Source of the DNA: Pelagibacterium lentulum
GTDB lineage: Bacteria > Pseudomonadota > Alphaproteobacteria > Rhizobiales > Devosiaceae
Direction: 5' to 3'
DNA: 64,000 nt
Assembly (NCBI RefSeq): GCF_003992625.1
Contig: NZ_RZMW01000041.1
Location: 55,276 to 119,275 of the forward strand
Under the pieces are notes generated by a model. It was not told the origin of the DNA and did not search any database. It saw only the letters and a program-made list of their open reading frames with translations. A program made the position numbers and the translations under genes. This document shows, piece by piece, positions 55,811-64,000 of this stretch. How positions within the stretch are numbered: position 1 is the stretch's first letter; every line of letters starts with the position of its first letter.

Positions 55811-57322
55811 TTAAAATTTTCCGCCGGTACGGAACCCGCCGCCGCCTTTAAAGCCGCCGCCCGTCTTGAAGCCACCGCCAGAGAACCCTCCCGAGCGCGG
55901 GCGCGAAAAGCCGCCGCCGGACGGCTTGCTCCAACTTCCTCCCGAGCGGGGGCGCGGACTGAATCCGCCTGGTGGAACTGCAAAGCCCCCTGAGCGCTTT
56001 GCCTTGTCGCGTGGCTGAGCGATAATCGGACCGGACGTGCCCGCCCATCCTTGCGAATTGCGCCAATGCCCCCAATAAGCTGACGCTGAAATCGCACCCT
56101 TGAGAAACTCGTCCAGCATATCGCCAACAAGTTTGTCCTCGCCGAAGCGCGAACGCGGATCATCAAAGCGGGACTTTTTGAACTCGAACTCCATATCTTC
56201 GAGCTCACGCCTTCTGGTTTCAAGAACCCGCAACCGATTGCGCTGATCTTCGATTTCGGCGTCCTCGGTGCGAATACGACGGCGCGTCTCGTCGATGCGC
56301 TCGACAATTGCATCGTCCTCAGGGGTTGCCGTGGCGCGTGCATCTGCAACCAGTTGACCGATTTCAACACTGCCAAGCGCTTTTGCGAGTTGAGAAACCG
56401 CCATTTCGTAAGTGGGATCGCCCCCATGAGCAATCTGCTTTTGCTCCTGGGTCAACGCCTCACGGCGGTCCTCTGTTTCGACGATCCTTGCGTCGATTTC
56501 GTCAAGCTCGATGGCCAGCGCCTCAAGCGCTTCCCGTGCCGGCTTGCCGCCCGCCTTATCGAGGGCATTCACTTCGATCGCTTCCAGCGCATCCTGAGCG
56601 CTCTCGAGATCGTCGCGCAGGTGCTCGACATGCTCGGCAAGACGCTCGGGAATGAGATTGAGCATGGCGAAATTGGGCCGCGCGTCATGGAAGCGGATAT
56701 GGCGCGCCACCATGGCATCGAACACACGGGTAAAGTTCCGCCCCTTATACTCGGGCGTTCCGTAACCGCTGTCCCAAAGATACATGAAAAGCGGATCGGC
56801 TTTATACGGCCTGCCTTTCTCCACTCTGTCGGCTTCAGCCTGCTTGGTCTTTTTTTCCGCTTCGGCCAGCGTGGCGCTCAGGGCCTGAATTTCCTTTTCC
56901 GCATCCGCGTAAGCGGCATCGGTCGCAAGACTGGCCCGCACCGTCTGGGCCAGCGCATCGATGTTGGCCTGGTGCGAACCTATCCTGTCGAGCACCTTGC
57001 CGCGTTCGGCGACAAGCCTGGAGAGGCTGGCCTCGTGCTCTGCAAGATCAGCCTCGATCGCATTCATGGCTGCTGCATGCTGCTTGAGCATTTCCCGCGC
57101 CTGAGCTTCGGCAGCACTCAGCCGCCCCCTTATATCCCCTTGGTTTTCGGGCAGCAGCCGTAGGGTCGAAAGCTCGCGCAGACTCTGCGCTTCTGCCTCG
57201 CGAAGCCGCACGGCGCGTTCGGTGGCGCGAGCAATCCGCTTTGTGATCTGGTCTTCTTCGCGCCTGACATCCTTGAGAGCGTCTTCGAGCGCGCGAAGTC
57301 CCTGGGGGCCGGAAAAAGTCAT
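55811..57322 (-). CDS. Long coiled-coil protein with Gly-rich C-terminal repeats
   Basis: A 503-residue protein of unknown function. Residues 1-170 and 220-385 are mostly charged coiled coil (EDALKDVRREEDQITKRI; LRVLETRRRELEDMEFEFKK). Between them is a conserved-looking segment, DPLFMYLWDSGYGTPEYKGR then NFTRVFDAMVARHIRF. The last 65 residues are Gly/Ser/Arg/Phe repeats of the form GGGFxxxRSGG and GGGFKTGG. It has no signal peptide or TM. ATG 57322 follows GGAG, 13 bp after the upstream gene's stop. I recognise no family beyond other unannotated alphaproteobacterial coils. Confidence 0.78.
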   Translation of the reverse strand: MTFSGPQGLRALEDALKDVRREEDQITKRIARATERAVRLREAEAQSLRELSTLRLLPENQGDIRGRLSAAEAQAREMLKQHAAAMNAIEADLAEHEASLSRLVAERGKVLDRIGSHQANIDALAQTVRASLATDAAYADAEKEIQALSATLAEAEKKTKQAEADRVEKGRPYKADPLFMYLWDSGYGTPEYKGRNFTRVFDAMVARHIRFHDARPNFAMLNLIPERLAEHVEHLRDDLESAQDALEAIEVNALDKAGGKPAREALEALAIELDEIDARIVETEDRREALTQEQKQIAHGGDPTYEMAVSQLAKALGSVEIGQLVADARATATPEDDAIVERIDETRRRIRTEDAEIEDQRNRLRVLETRRRELEDMEFEFKKSRFDDPRSRFGEDKLVGDMLDEFLKGAISASAYWGHWRNSQGWAGTSGPIIAQPRDKAKRSGGFAVPPGGFSPRPRSGGSWSKPSGGGFSRPRSGGFSGGGFKTGGGFKGGGGFRTGGKF

Positions 57323-57335
57323 TGTGCGCTCCGGC

Positions 57336-58271
57336 CTACCATTGGGTAATCGCCCCGCCCAGCACTGGCATCAGATAATCGACCTCAAGAAATCCATATT
57401 GTTTGATACCCATGATGTTCCGCTGAATGATGCCGTCATCAAGGCGGTCGGCGCGCACCGCTTCGTAGGTGATTTCCGGAACACGGACGGCCCAGATGTC
57501 CACCTCCTCGATCTGGCCGGTTTCCTCGCTTTCGATGGGCAATCTGAGCGCTTGCCCAGCCGGGCCGATGGCCTCGACGACAATGTAGTAATTGGTCGCT
57601 TCGGAGGTAGCTTCAGGGAACCGCCACACGCCGGTTGGTTGGCCTTCGCGATTGACAATACGCAATGAATATTCTGCCAGAAGCGTACGGTGAATGCGCT
57701 CCAGTTGAGCGATTGCTTGCATCGCGCCTTCTCGATCCCCACGAGCCGCGGCGGCCTTGCCACGTATTACCCAGGGCTCGGCCTCCTCGAGAGCGGCCTG
57801 AACCTTGGTTTCGGTATAAATATGGCTGAAAAGCTCGTCCATGCGATCGGGCAAGGTTTGAGCCAGTTCAATGCGCGCGGCCTCCTGCTGCATGGCAACG
57901 AAAGGCCGATAGACAGTGAAATAGCCGATGAAAGCGACAAGCAGAATCGCAATAAGTATTGCGACGGGCCTGCCCCAACTCTTGCGCTTCACATAGAGCG
58001 TGGCAAGGCGAGTTCGCCAATTGTCCGGCGGCGGCGTGTAGGTAAAGCGGCTCTCTTGGAGTGCCTTCACGCCTTCCTTGAGAATATGATCGGGCACCTC
58101 GATGCCCTGATCGCCGTAAAGCTTTTTCAGCCGCGCGATGAGTTGGTCCTCGCGCGATGCAGCGCCAAGCTCCCGCGCCACCAGGTCTCTCTGGTGACGC
58201 AGGGTATCGACCACATCCATGGCCAGCATGACGTCATCGAGCGGTGCCGCTTCGCTTGCCCGCCTGATCAT
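57336..58271 (-). CDS. Single-span membrane protein, DUF6384-like
   Basis: A 311-residue protein. The cytosolic N-terminal part (1-95) includes DDVMLAMDVVDTLRHQRDLV and KLYGDQGIEVPDHILKEGVK, and one TM helix lies at about 100-122 (VAILIAILLVAFIGYFTVY). The C-terminal part has a coiled stretch (AMQQEAARIELAQTLPDRMD) followed by a beta-rich domain ending VDIWAVRVPEITYEAVRADR. I associate it with DUF6384 from memory. It is 15 bp after the upstream gene and 13 bp before the next, so the three form one operon. Confidence 0.72.
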   Translation of the reverse strand: MIRRASEAAPLDDVMLAMDVVDTLRHQRDLVARELGAASREDQLIARLKKLYGDQGIEVPDHILKEGVKALQESRFTYTPPPDNWRTRLATLYVKRKSWGRPVAILIAILLVAFIGYFTVYRPFVAMQQEAARIELAQTLPDRMDELFSHIYTETKVQAALEEAEPWVIRGKAAAARGDREGAMQAIAQLERIHRTLLAEYSLRIVNREGQPTGVWRFPEATSEATNYYIVVEAIGPAGQALRLPIESEETGQIEEVDIWAVRVPEITYEAVRADRLDDGIIQRNIMGIKQYGFLEVDYLMPVLGGAITQW

Positions 58272-58286
58272 AGCCTTTGACCCAAA

Positions 58287-59480
58287 TTATACGCCTTTGC
58301 CTGTCGTCATCAGCGCATTGCCATCTGCGGCAAGCCGTGCAAGCCGCTGCTTGCCATCCTCGACCGCATCGCGGATTTCAGCCGAATTTTTGGTGGAGAG
58401 TTCGCGCATTTCCGAAATGATGGCCAGCGAATGTTCCTGGTAGGATACCACCGAATCTACAAGCGCCTTTACTGCATCCGCGCGTATCGTCGGGCCATAG
58501 CCCGCCTTGAGCGCTTCATCCTGAACCTGTCCGCCGATCTCGGCCAGCGTTTCGAGGCTCTTGCTCATGCCCTCTTTCATGGCATTGAGCGTTTCGGTGG
58601 ACTCATGCAGGCCGAAAAGGCCGGTAAAGGAGGCTGAAAGAGCGGTAAACACCGTTTCATTTGTCGAGAAGAACGAAATGGACTGCTGATATACGCGCTC
58701 TTTGGCATTTGTCGTCTGCATCAGCCGCGCCATAATCACTTCGGACGTGGAATAGGAAATCGTGAGATTGTCCGAAAGGTCCTTGGCGATCTGATAGCGG
58801 CGTTCTTCATTCTGCAGGTCGCGCACGCGCTCATCGCGCGCCATTTCGAGCCGGGCACGGTCTGCCGGTGTACCTTCGGAAAATTCCGACAGTGCTTTTG
58901 ATGCAGCCGCCAGATCGGCCTTGCGCTCGTCGAGCTTCTTTTCTGCGACTTCAAGCACTTCCAGCGCCATGACTTCGGCTTGCTTGAGCGCGCCCCGAAA
59001 GTCGCGATAGGCCTCCAAGATTGTGTGTTCGCGTTCGATCTGATCCTTGGTGTCGCGCGAAACATCGAGATAGGTATCGCGAATGCGCTCGAACCGGCTG
59101 GGAATATCGCCCCGCGTGACCTTCATCCATACGTTGGAGGCGCGCTCGAAAAGATCGAGCTTGCCGTCGTCGAGTTGATCGACCATGGCCTTGGCATCGT
59201 TGCGAATGGAATCGAACGACTTGGTGATCTGCTCGTAACGCTCGCCGACATTCATCGCCGAAATCTGGGACCGGACAACTTCGTTGAATGCACTGGCTTG
59301 GGTCAGAACCCGTCCGATCAGAATGACCTTCGTTTCATCGAGATGGGTGATTTCGCTCAACAGCCCGGTGATCGGCGCTTCCTGAGGCGTGTCGGGCCAT
59401 ATGCCCAGACCTCTGATCGCACCGACCGCTCTATCGAGATATTGCAAGGGTTTATCCACGAGTTCGGTTGCCATAGCCAT
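58287..59480 (-). CDS. Helical protein of unknown function, possibly TelA-like
   Basis: A 397-residue, almost wholly alpha-helical soluble protein. Coils occur at about 55-110, 130-230 (DERKADLAAASKALSEFSEG; MARDERVRDLQNEERRYQIA) and 250-390. The C-terminal helices (TNAKERVYQQSISFFSTNET; LETLAEIGGQVQDEALKAGY) are loosely like the TelA/KlaA tellurite-resistance coil. ATG 59480 is chosen (GGGA upstream). It is the first gene of a three-gene leftward operon. Relatives are, as I recall, annotated only as cell surface or hypothetical proteins; no signal peptide is visible. Confidence 0.72.
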   Translation of the reverse strand: MAMATELVDKPLQYLDRAVGAIRGLGIWPDTPQEAPITGLLSEITHLDETKVILIGRVLTQASAFNEVVRSQISAMNVGERYEQITKSFDSIRNDAKAMVDQLDDGKLDLFERASNVWMKVTRGDIPSRFERIRDTYLDVSRDTKDQIEREHTILEAYRDFRGALKQAEVMALEVLEVAEKKLDERKADLAAASKALSEFSEGTPADRARLEMARDERVRDLQNEERRYQIAKDLSDNLTISYSTSEVIMARLMQTTNAKERVYQQSISFFSTNETVFTALSASFTGLFGLHESTETLNAMKEGMSKSLETLAEIGGQVQDEALKAGYGPTIRADAVKALVDSVVSYQEHSLAIISEMRELSTKNSAEIRDAVEDGKQRLARLAADGNALMTTGKGV

Positions 59481-59611
59481 TTGTCCCTGTTGTAACTTTG
59501 GCAGATGTGGTGCCATGATTCCCGTTGGCAAGAGAGAACACAATTGCCGTGAAGACGCGGGGATATGTTTTCTTGTCAATGGTGCCAAAAAGCCGCAATC
59601 AGGATAATGAA

Positions 59612-60103
59612 TTGAACCAGCCCAAGGGGATAGTGAGCTTGGAATTTGGTGGCCGATACAAAGTACAGGCGAAACGCGAAACGGTTTGGGTTGCTCTCAA
59701 TGACACGGAAGTGCTCAAGGCCTGCATTCCGGGCTGCAAGCGAATCGATTGGGTGAGCGAGGACGCGTTGGAAGCCGAGATTGCCGTCAATCTGGGCGTA
59801 ATCAAACCGGTCTTTACCGGCGATCTGCGCCTGAGTAATGTCATTGTGGCCCAAAGCTATACGCTTTCAGGCCAGGGGCGCGGCGGCCTCTTGGGCAAGG
59901 CACAGGCGTCTGCCGATATCGAATTGAGCGATTTTGAAGGCGAAACCCTACTGCTCTTTAGCGCGACAGGAGGCGCCTCCGGTCAGATCATGAGACTGGG
60001 CAAGGCGCTTGTTGGCAATTCCGCCCAAAAGATCATCGATGGCTTTTTTGAGCGGTTCGGTGAAGCAATGGGCGCAAATGTTATCCCTCTGCACCAGCGA
60101 TGA
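59612..60103 (+). CDS. CoxG-like SRPBCC protein
   Basis: A 163-residue protein of the carbon monoxide dehydrogenase subunit G family. LEFGGRYKVQAKRETVWVAL, then NDTEVLKACIPGC, the start of the START-like fold, and GRGGLLGKAQASADIEL are typical. CoxG recruits CO dehydrogenase to the membrane in Oligotropha, but many CoxG-like proteins occur away from cox genes. No coxL/M/S gene is here. TTG 59612 has AGGA 7 nt upstream; GTG 59633 is the alternative. It is divergent from the helical-protein operon. Confidence 0.85.
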   Translation: MNQPKGIVSLEFGGRYKVQAKRETVWVALNDTEVLKACIPGCKRIDWVSEDALEAEIAVNLGVIKPVFTGDLRLSNVIVAQSYTLSGQGRGGLLGKAQASADIELSDFEGETLLLFSATGGASGQIMRLGKALVGNSAQKIIDGFFERFGEAMGANVIPLHQR

Positions 60104-60180
60104 CACGCACCCCCCATCAATAGCACGTTACCGGCCCCCGGTTTGTGCCGGAAAGGCCGCCGGTTTAACCAGAACGAACA

Positions 60181-60208
60181 GATTTTTTGCCCAAATGGTC
60201 AAAAAATC
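60181..60208. promoter_or_regulatory. Imperfect 28-bp palindrome, candidate operator of the ABC operon
   Basis: GATTTTTTGCCCAA is mirrored by ATGGTCAAAAAATC, 12 of 14 positions pairing, with a TTG(C/A)CC-N4-GGTCAA core. It lies 112 bp before the BMP gene, where a dimeric repressor would act. It could alternatively be a weak terminator of coxG. Confidence 0.4.
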
Positions 60209-60320
60209 GAACTTCCCTCTTGCTTCATAACTGTTTGCGAGATTGTATTTGGGTCTCGCGCATGGAACGCTGGTGGACTTATGTCCACGCGGTTGCAGCC
60301 CGAAAACAGGGAGTATCATC

Positions 60321-61334
60321 ATGTCCAATAAAAAACACTTCAAAGGCCTCTCAGCTCTAGCTGGCGGCGTCGCCCTCACAGCGCTCATGGCAGGCACGGC
60401 CTTTGCCGATCCCGCCCTTGTCTATGACGGTGGCGGCAAGTTCGACGCCTCGTTCAACGAGGCGGCTTATAACGGCGCCGAATGGTTCAGCCAGGAAACC
60501 GGTATCGGCTATCAGGATCTCGAAATCGCGGGCGATGCCCAGCGCGAGCAGGCAATCCGTCAGTTCGCCGCTCGCGGCAACAGCCCGATTGCGCTACCCG
60601 GCTTTTCCTGGGAAACCGCACTGCGCGCCGTCGCCCCGGATTTCCCCGATACAGCATTTGTGATCATCGATACGGTAGTCGATGACCTGCCCAATGTGCG
60701 TTCGGTCGTCTTCAAGGAACATGAAGGCTCCTTCCTTGTCGGTGCACTGGCTGCAATGGCGTCGGAAAGCGGTACAATCGGCTTTGTGCCTGCATTTGAC
60801 TTCTCGCTGCTCAATGCGTTCGGCTGCGGTTATCGTCAGGGTGCGGCCTATATCAATCCCGATATCGAAATCATCGAAACCGCGATTGGAACCGGCTTCG
60901 ATGCCTTCAACAATCCCGGCGGCGGCACCGAAGTTGCCCGCAGCCAGATCGACCGCGGCGCTGACGTGATTTATCATGCGGCAGGCGGTGCAGGCGTTGG
61001 CGTGCTTCAGGCAGCGGCAGATGCCGGCATTCTCGGCATCGGCGTTGACTCCAACCAGAACCACCTGCATCCCGGTCAGGTTCTGACCTCGATGCTCAAG
61101 CGCGTCGATGTTGCCGTCTTCAATGCCTTCAATGACTATAATAACGATGCCTGGACCAATGACGTGCAAGTACTCGGCCTTGCAGAAGAAGGTGTCGGTG
61201 CAGCGTTCGACGAGCACAATGCCGACCTGATCACCGACGAAATGCGGGCCCAGATCGAGGAAATCACGACTATGATCGTTTCGGGTGAGATCGTCGTCCA
61301 CGATTATCGCGACGATAGTTCCTGCCCCGTCTGA
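60321..61334 (+). CDS. BMP-family ABC transporter substrate-binding protein
   Basis: A 337-residue periplasmic binding protein of the BMP/PnrA-like family (purine nucleosides and related compounds). The signal peptide (1-29, ending GTAFA) is followed by LVYDGGGKFDASFNEAAYNG (the family's G-x-x-D-x-SFN motif), EHEGSFLVGALAAM, DVIYHAAGGAGVGVLQAA and IGVDSNQNHL. No lipobox Cys is visible, so it is soluble rather than a lipoprotein. ATG 60321 has AGGGAG 8 nt upstream. It is first in the importer operon. Confidence 0.92.
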   Translation: MSNKKHFKGLSALAGGVALTALMAGTAFADPALVYDGGGKFDASFNEAAYNGAEWFSQETGIGYQDLEIAGDAQREQAIRQFAARGNSPIALPGFSWETALRAVAPDFPDTAFVIIDTVVDDLPNVRSVVFKEHEGSFLVGALAAMASESGTIGFVPAFDFSLLNAFGCGYRQGAAYINPDIEIIETAIGTGFDAFNNPGGGTEVARSQIDRGADVIYHAAGGAGVGVLQAAADAGILGIGVDSNQNHLHPGQVLTSMLKRVDVAVFNAFNDYNNDAWTNDVQVLGLAEEGVGAAFDEHNADLITDEMRAQIEEITTMIVSGEIVVHDYRDDSSCPV

Positions 61335-61367
61335 TCATCTCTTTTCCTTTAGGAAGGACTGCAGGCT

Positions 61368-62954
61368 ATGACCAGTCTGACCCCGGAAACGACCCAGCGG
61401 CCCGAAGTGGCCGCTGGAACCGATTTTGCAATAGAGTTACGCAAGATCAACAAGCGTTTCGGCCCCGTACATGCCAACAAGGACATCGATCTTGAGGTAA
61501 AGCGGGGCACCGTCCACGGTATTGTCGGTGAGAACGGGGCGGGCAAGTCGACCCTGATGTCGATCCTCTATGGATTTTATCACGCCGATAGCGGAGAGAT
61601 AGTGGTCGGCGGTCAGCCGGTGATAATAAACAATTCATCCGATGCCCTGCATCTGGGCATCGGCATGGTCCATCAACATTTCATGCTGGTGGACAATTTT
61701 ACCGTTATCGAGAACGTCATTCTGGGCGCCGAAGATTCGGCGCTGTTGCGACCAAGTGTCGACAAGGCGCGCCGTGAGCTTACGCGCCTGGCAGAAGAAT
61801 ACGGGCTTAATGTTCCCCCCGATGCGCTGGTTGAAGACCTTTCGGTCGGCCAGCAGCAGCGCGTGGAAATATTGAAGGCACTCTATCGCGGTGCCGATAT
61901 TCTCATTCTGGACGAGCCAACCGGCGTCTTGACGCCCGCTGAGGCGGATCACCTGTTCAAGGTGCTCGAAACGCTGCGTAATGAAGGCAAAACAATTATC
62001 CTCATTACCCATAAACTGCGCGAGATCATGGCGATTACGGACCGCGTTTCGGTGATGCGCCAGGGTGAAATGGTCAAGACGCTGGAAACCAGCGAAACCT
62101 CGCCGGAACAGCTTGCCGAACTGATGGTCGGGCGCCGCGTGTTGCTGCGCGTGCACAAAGAGCCCGCCAATCCCGGCGACGTAAAACTCGAGGTCAAGGA
62201 CCTTGTGGTAGCCGACGATCAAGGCACGGAACGGGTCAAGGGCGTTTCCTTTACCGTCCGGGCCGGAGAAATTCTTGGCATTGCCGGGGTTGCCGGAAAT
62301 GGCCAGTCTGAGCTGCTTGAAACCATTGCAGGGATGCGCCCTGCCAATGGCGGCACGATTACCCTCAATGGCGAGGAAGTTACTGCTGCAGACGAGGATT
62401 ATGCCGCGTTTCTGCGCCGCAAGGGGCTGGCTCATGTGCCCGAAGACCGGCTGCGCATGGGGCTTGTGACCAATTTCTACGAGTGGGAAAATGCGATTCT
62501 CGGCTATCATGACGAACCGCGCTATGGATCGGGCTTGATGCTCGAGATCAAGGCTGCCAAGGCCGAGGCGAAACGCCATATCGAAAAGTTCGACATCCGC
62601 CCCGCCAATACCGATCTCAAGACCGCCAATTTTTCGGGCGGCAATCAACAAAAGATCGTTCTGGCGCGCGAGATGGAACGGGATCCAGATGTCCTGATCG
62701 TCGGCCAGCCGACCCGAGGCGTCGATATTGGCGCCATCGAATTTATTCACAACCAGATCATAAAAATGCGCGACGCGGGCAAGGCCATTGTGCTGGTCTC
62801 GGTCGAGCTTGACGAAATTCGTTCGCTGTCCGACCGCATCGTCGTTCTGTTCGACGGTCAGATCGTTGGCGAGGCTGACCCTGAAACCGCTGACGAAGGC
62901 GAGCTTGGCCTGTTGATGGCCGGCGTCAACAACAAGAAGGCTGCTGTCCAATGA
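61368..62954 (+). CDS. ABC transporter ATP-binding protein, two fused ABC domains (nucleoside type)
   Basis: A 528-residue protein of the CUT2-like/YufO class. The N-terminal ABC domain has Walker A GENGAGKSTLMS, signature LSVGQQQRVEI and Walker B ILILDEPT. The C-terminal domain has a degenerate Walker A (GVAGNGQSELLE), signature NFSGGNQQKIVLA and VGQPTRG instead of a full Walker B. This asymmetry is normal for the class. It is paired with the BMP protein upstream and the permease downstream (ATGA overlap). Confidence 0.93.
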   Translation: MTSLTPETTQRPEVAAGTDFAIELRKINKRFGPVHANKDIDLEVKRGTVHGIVGENGAGKSTLMSILYGFYHADSGEIVVGGQPVIINNSSDALHLGIGMVHQHFMLVDNFTVIENVILGAEDSALLRPSVDKARRELTRLAEEYGLNVPPDALVEDLSVGQQQRVEILKALYRGADILILDEPTGVLTPAEADHLFKVLETLRNEGKTIILITHKLREIMAITDRVSVMRQGEMVKTLETSETSPEQLAELMVGRRVLLRVHKEPANPGDVKLEVKDLVVADDQGTERVKGVSFTVRAGEILGIAGVAGNGQSELLETIAGMRPANGGTITLNGEEVTAADEDYAAFLRRKGLAHVPEDRLRMGLVTNFYEWENAILGYHDEPRYGSGLMLEIKAAKAEAKRHIEKFDIRPANTDLKTANFSGGNQQKIVLAREMERDPDVLIVGQPTRGVDIGAIEFIHNQIIKMRDAGKAIVLVSVELDEIRSLSDRIVVLFDGQIVGEADPETADEGELGLLMAGVNNKKAAVQ

Positions 62955-64000
62955 GCGCGCCCCGAATTGCATTACCGCGCTGGGTCGATGTCGTCCTTTT
63001 GCCGGTCCTTAACGTTTCGCTTGCCTTTCTGATCGGCGGCATTGTCGTGCTCGCGGTGGGGGAAAACCCCATCGAGGCTGTGCGCATCATGTTCTATGGC
63101 GCGTTTGGCTACGGTTACGGTTTCGGATTTACGCTCTATTACACCACCAATTTCGTCTTTGCCGGTCTCGCCGTGGCGCTCGCCTATCATGCGGGCCTAT
63201 TCAATATCGGGGGCGAAGGCCAGGCCTATGTTGCCGGACTTGGTGCCATCCTTGTCGCACTGGCGGTTGCCGGTCTGCATTGGGCACTAGCCCTGCCGCT
63301 GATCATGATCGCATCGGCTTTGTTTGGCGGGATCTGGGCGTTGATTCCGGGCTATTTACAGGCCAAGCGCGGCTCGCATGTGGTTATCACGACAATCATG
63401 ATGAACTTCATCGCGACGTCGCTGATGAGCTACCTGATTTCACGCGTGCTGAAACCACCCCATATCGCATCTGACGAAAGCGAGCGCGTGGATGCAATGA
63501 CGCGGGTTCCGTTCCTTTCCGAATGGATTCCGATGCTGCGAAACACGCCGGTCAATATCTCCTTTTTCCTCGCGATTGCTGCGCTGGTTGGGGTCTATAT
63601 CCTGATCTGGCGCACCAAATTCGGCTATGCGCTGCGCACCATGGGCCATAGTGGCACCGCTGCGCGCTATGCGGGCATGTCCAATGCCAAGCTCATTATG
63701 ATCACCATGGCGATTTCCGGTGCGCTTGCCGGGATGATTGCCGTCAATGACGTTGCGGGCGCGCATGGCCGTTTACTGCTCAACTATGTTGCGGGCACCG
63801 GATTCGTGGGCATTGCCGTTGCGTTTATGGGCAAGGCACACCCGATCGGTGTCGGCCTTTCGGCACTGTTGTTTGGTGTGCTTTATCAGGGCGGGCAGGA
63901 GTTGGCCTTCACCATGCCGGCGATCACCCGCGAGATGATTTTGACCATTCAGGCGCTGGTGATCCTGTTTACCGGCGCGATGAGCGAAATGCTGCGCCGC
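62951..64000 (+). CDS. ABC transporter permease (nucleoside type), cut by the window edge
   Basis: The frame from ATG 62951 is open for 350 codons to the last base of the window and is therefore incomplete. It has many hydrophobic helices. The BPD_transp_2 family segment GLAVALAYHAGLFNIGGEGQ occurs near residue 75, and RTMGHSGTAARYAGMSNAKL and GFVGIAVAFMGKAHPIG near residues 230-295. It resembles NupP/YufP, the first of two permeases usually found in BMP-type purine nucleoside importers; the second would lie to the right. The start overlaps the ATPase stop (ATGA). Confidence 0.92.
   Translation, partial: MSAPRIALPRWVDVVLLPVLNVSLAFLIGGIVVLAVGENPIEAVRIMFYGAFGYGYGFGFTLYYTTNFVFAGLAVALAYHAGLFNIGGEGQAYVAGLGAILVALAVAGLHWALALPLIMIASALFGGIWALIPGYLQAKRGSHVVITTIMMNFIATSLMSYLISRVLKPPHIASDESERVDAMTRVPFLSEWIPMLRNTPVNISFFLAIAALVGVYILIWRTKFGYALRTMGHSGTAARYAGMSNAKLIMITMAISGALAGMIAVNDVAGAHGRLLLNYVAGTGFVGIAVAFMGKAHPIGVGLSALLFGVLYQGGQELAFTMPAITREMILTIQALVILFTGAMSEMLRR

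Noticed and set aside
61635-62972. 445-codon frame antisense to the ABC ATPase
   Set aside because: It is a shadow of a clearly recognised double ABC protein, and its composition resembles no protein family.

Overview
The window reads as alphaproteobacterial chromosome, most likely from the order Hyphomicrobiales and plausibly from a Devosia/Pelagibacterium-like relative. The placement is an inference from protein similarity recalled from memory and from gene order. It rests on a small SRP RNA upstream of dnaX-ybaB-recR, the argB / HAD nucleotidase / dapD-dapE / truA-fmt-def neighbourhood, a repABC-type RepC remnant, an aerobic-type cobalamin set (CobN, CobO, CobU, CobW), and an Entner-Doudoroff operon. 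TTG and GTG starts with good Shine-Dalgarno (SD) sequences are common.

Layout. 1-5.3 kb: a decayed CysQ fragment, then a leftward detoxification/efflux block (YcxB-like protein, LysR regulator, zinc-free alcohol-dehydrogenase-like reductase, 14-helix MFS pump, FMN reductase). 5.4-8.3 kb: an accessory patch with an orphan DNA methyltransferase, a FosA-type fosfomycin-resistance enzyme, a tandem repeat, a serine-recombinase tail, a stand-alone WGR protein and the C-terminal part of a plasmid RepC butted against fucU. 8.3-13.2 kb: FucU plus a FAH-family sugar-acid enzyme, aroQ, a GNAT and a BCCT transporter. 13.2-18.2 kb: sugar kinase-zwf-pgl-edd operon. 18.4-24.8 kb: cobU and a riboswitch-controlled cobW-cobN-cobO operon.

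24.8-47.2 kb is mostly housekeeping: aldo-keto reductase, engB, argB, HAD phosphatase, dapD, dapE, truA, fmt, def, rmuC, a c-di-GMP protein, recR, ybaB, dnaX, ffs and pheA. A leftward stress cassette lies between engB and argB: an amidotransferase, an exported MsrB, a fasciclin protein, and an RskA-type anti-sigma factor with its ECF sigma factor. The sigma gene has a candidate self-regulated promoter.

47.5-53 kb holds a membrane-anchored cytochrome c, a GhrA-type reductase, an M17 aminopeptidase, a TadD-like lipoprotein and MgtE. 53.2-59.5 kb is a leftward cluster with no function I can name: a membrane-anchored J-domain protein overlapping a von Willebrand A (vWA) protein, an extended SDR, and three tightly packed genes for a coiled-coil/Gly-rich protein, a single-span membrane protein and a long helical protein. 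I regard this as the best candidate for an undescribed system. 59.6-64 kb holds an orphan CoxG-like protein and a BMP-type nucleoside ABC importer that runs off the right edge.

No tRNA, rRNA, CRISPR array or complete insertion sequence was seen.
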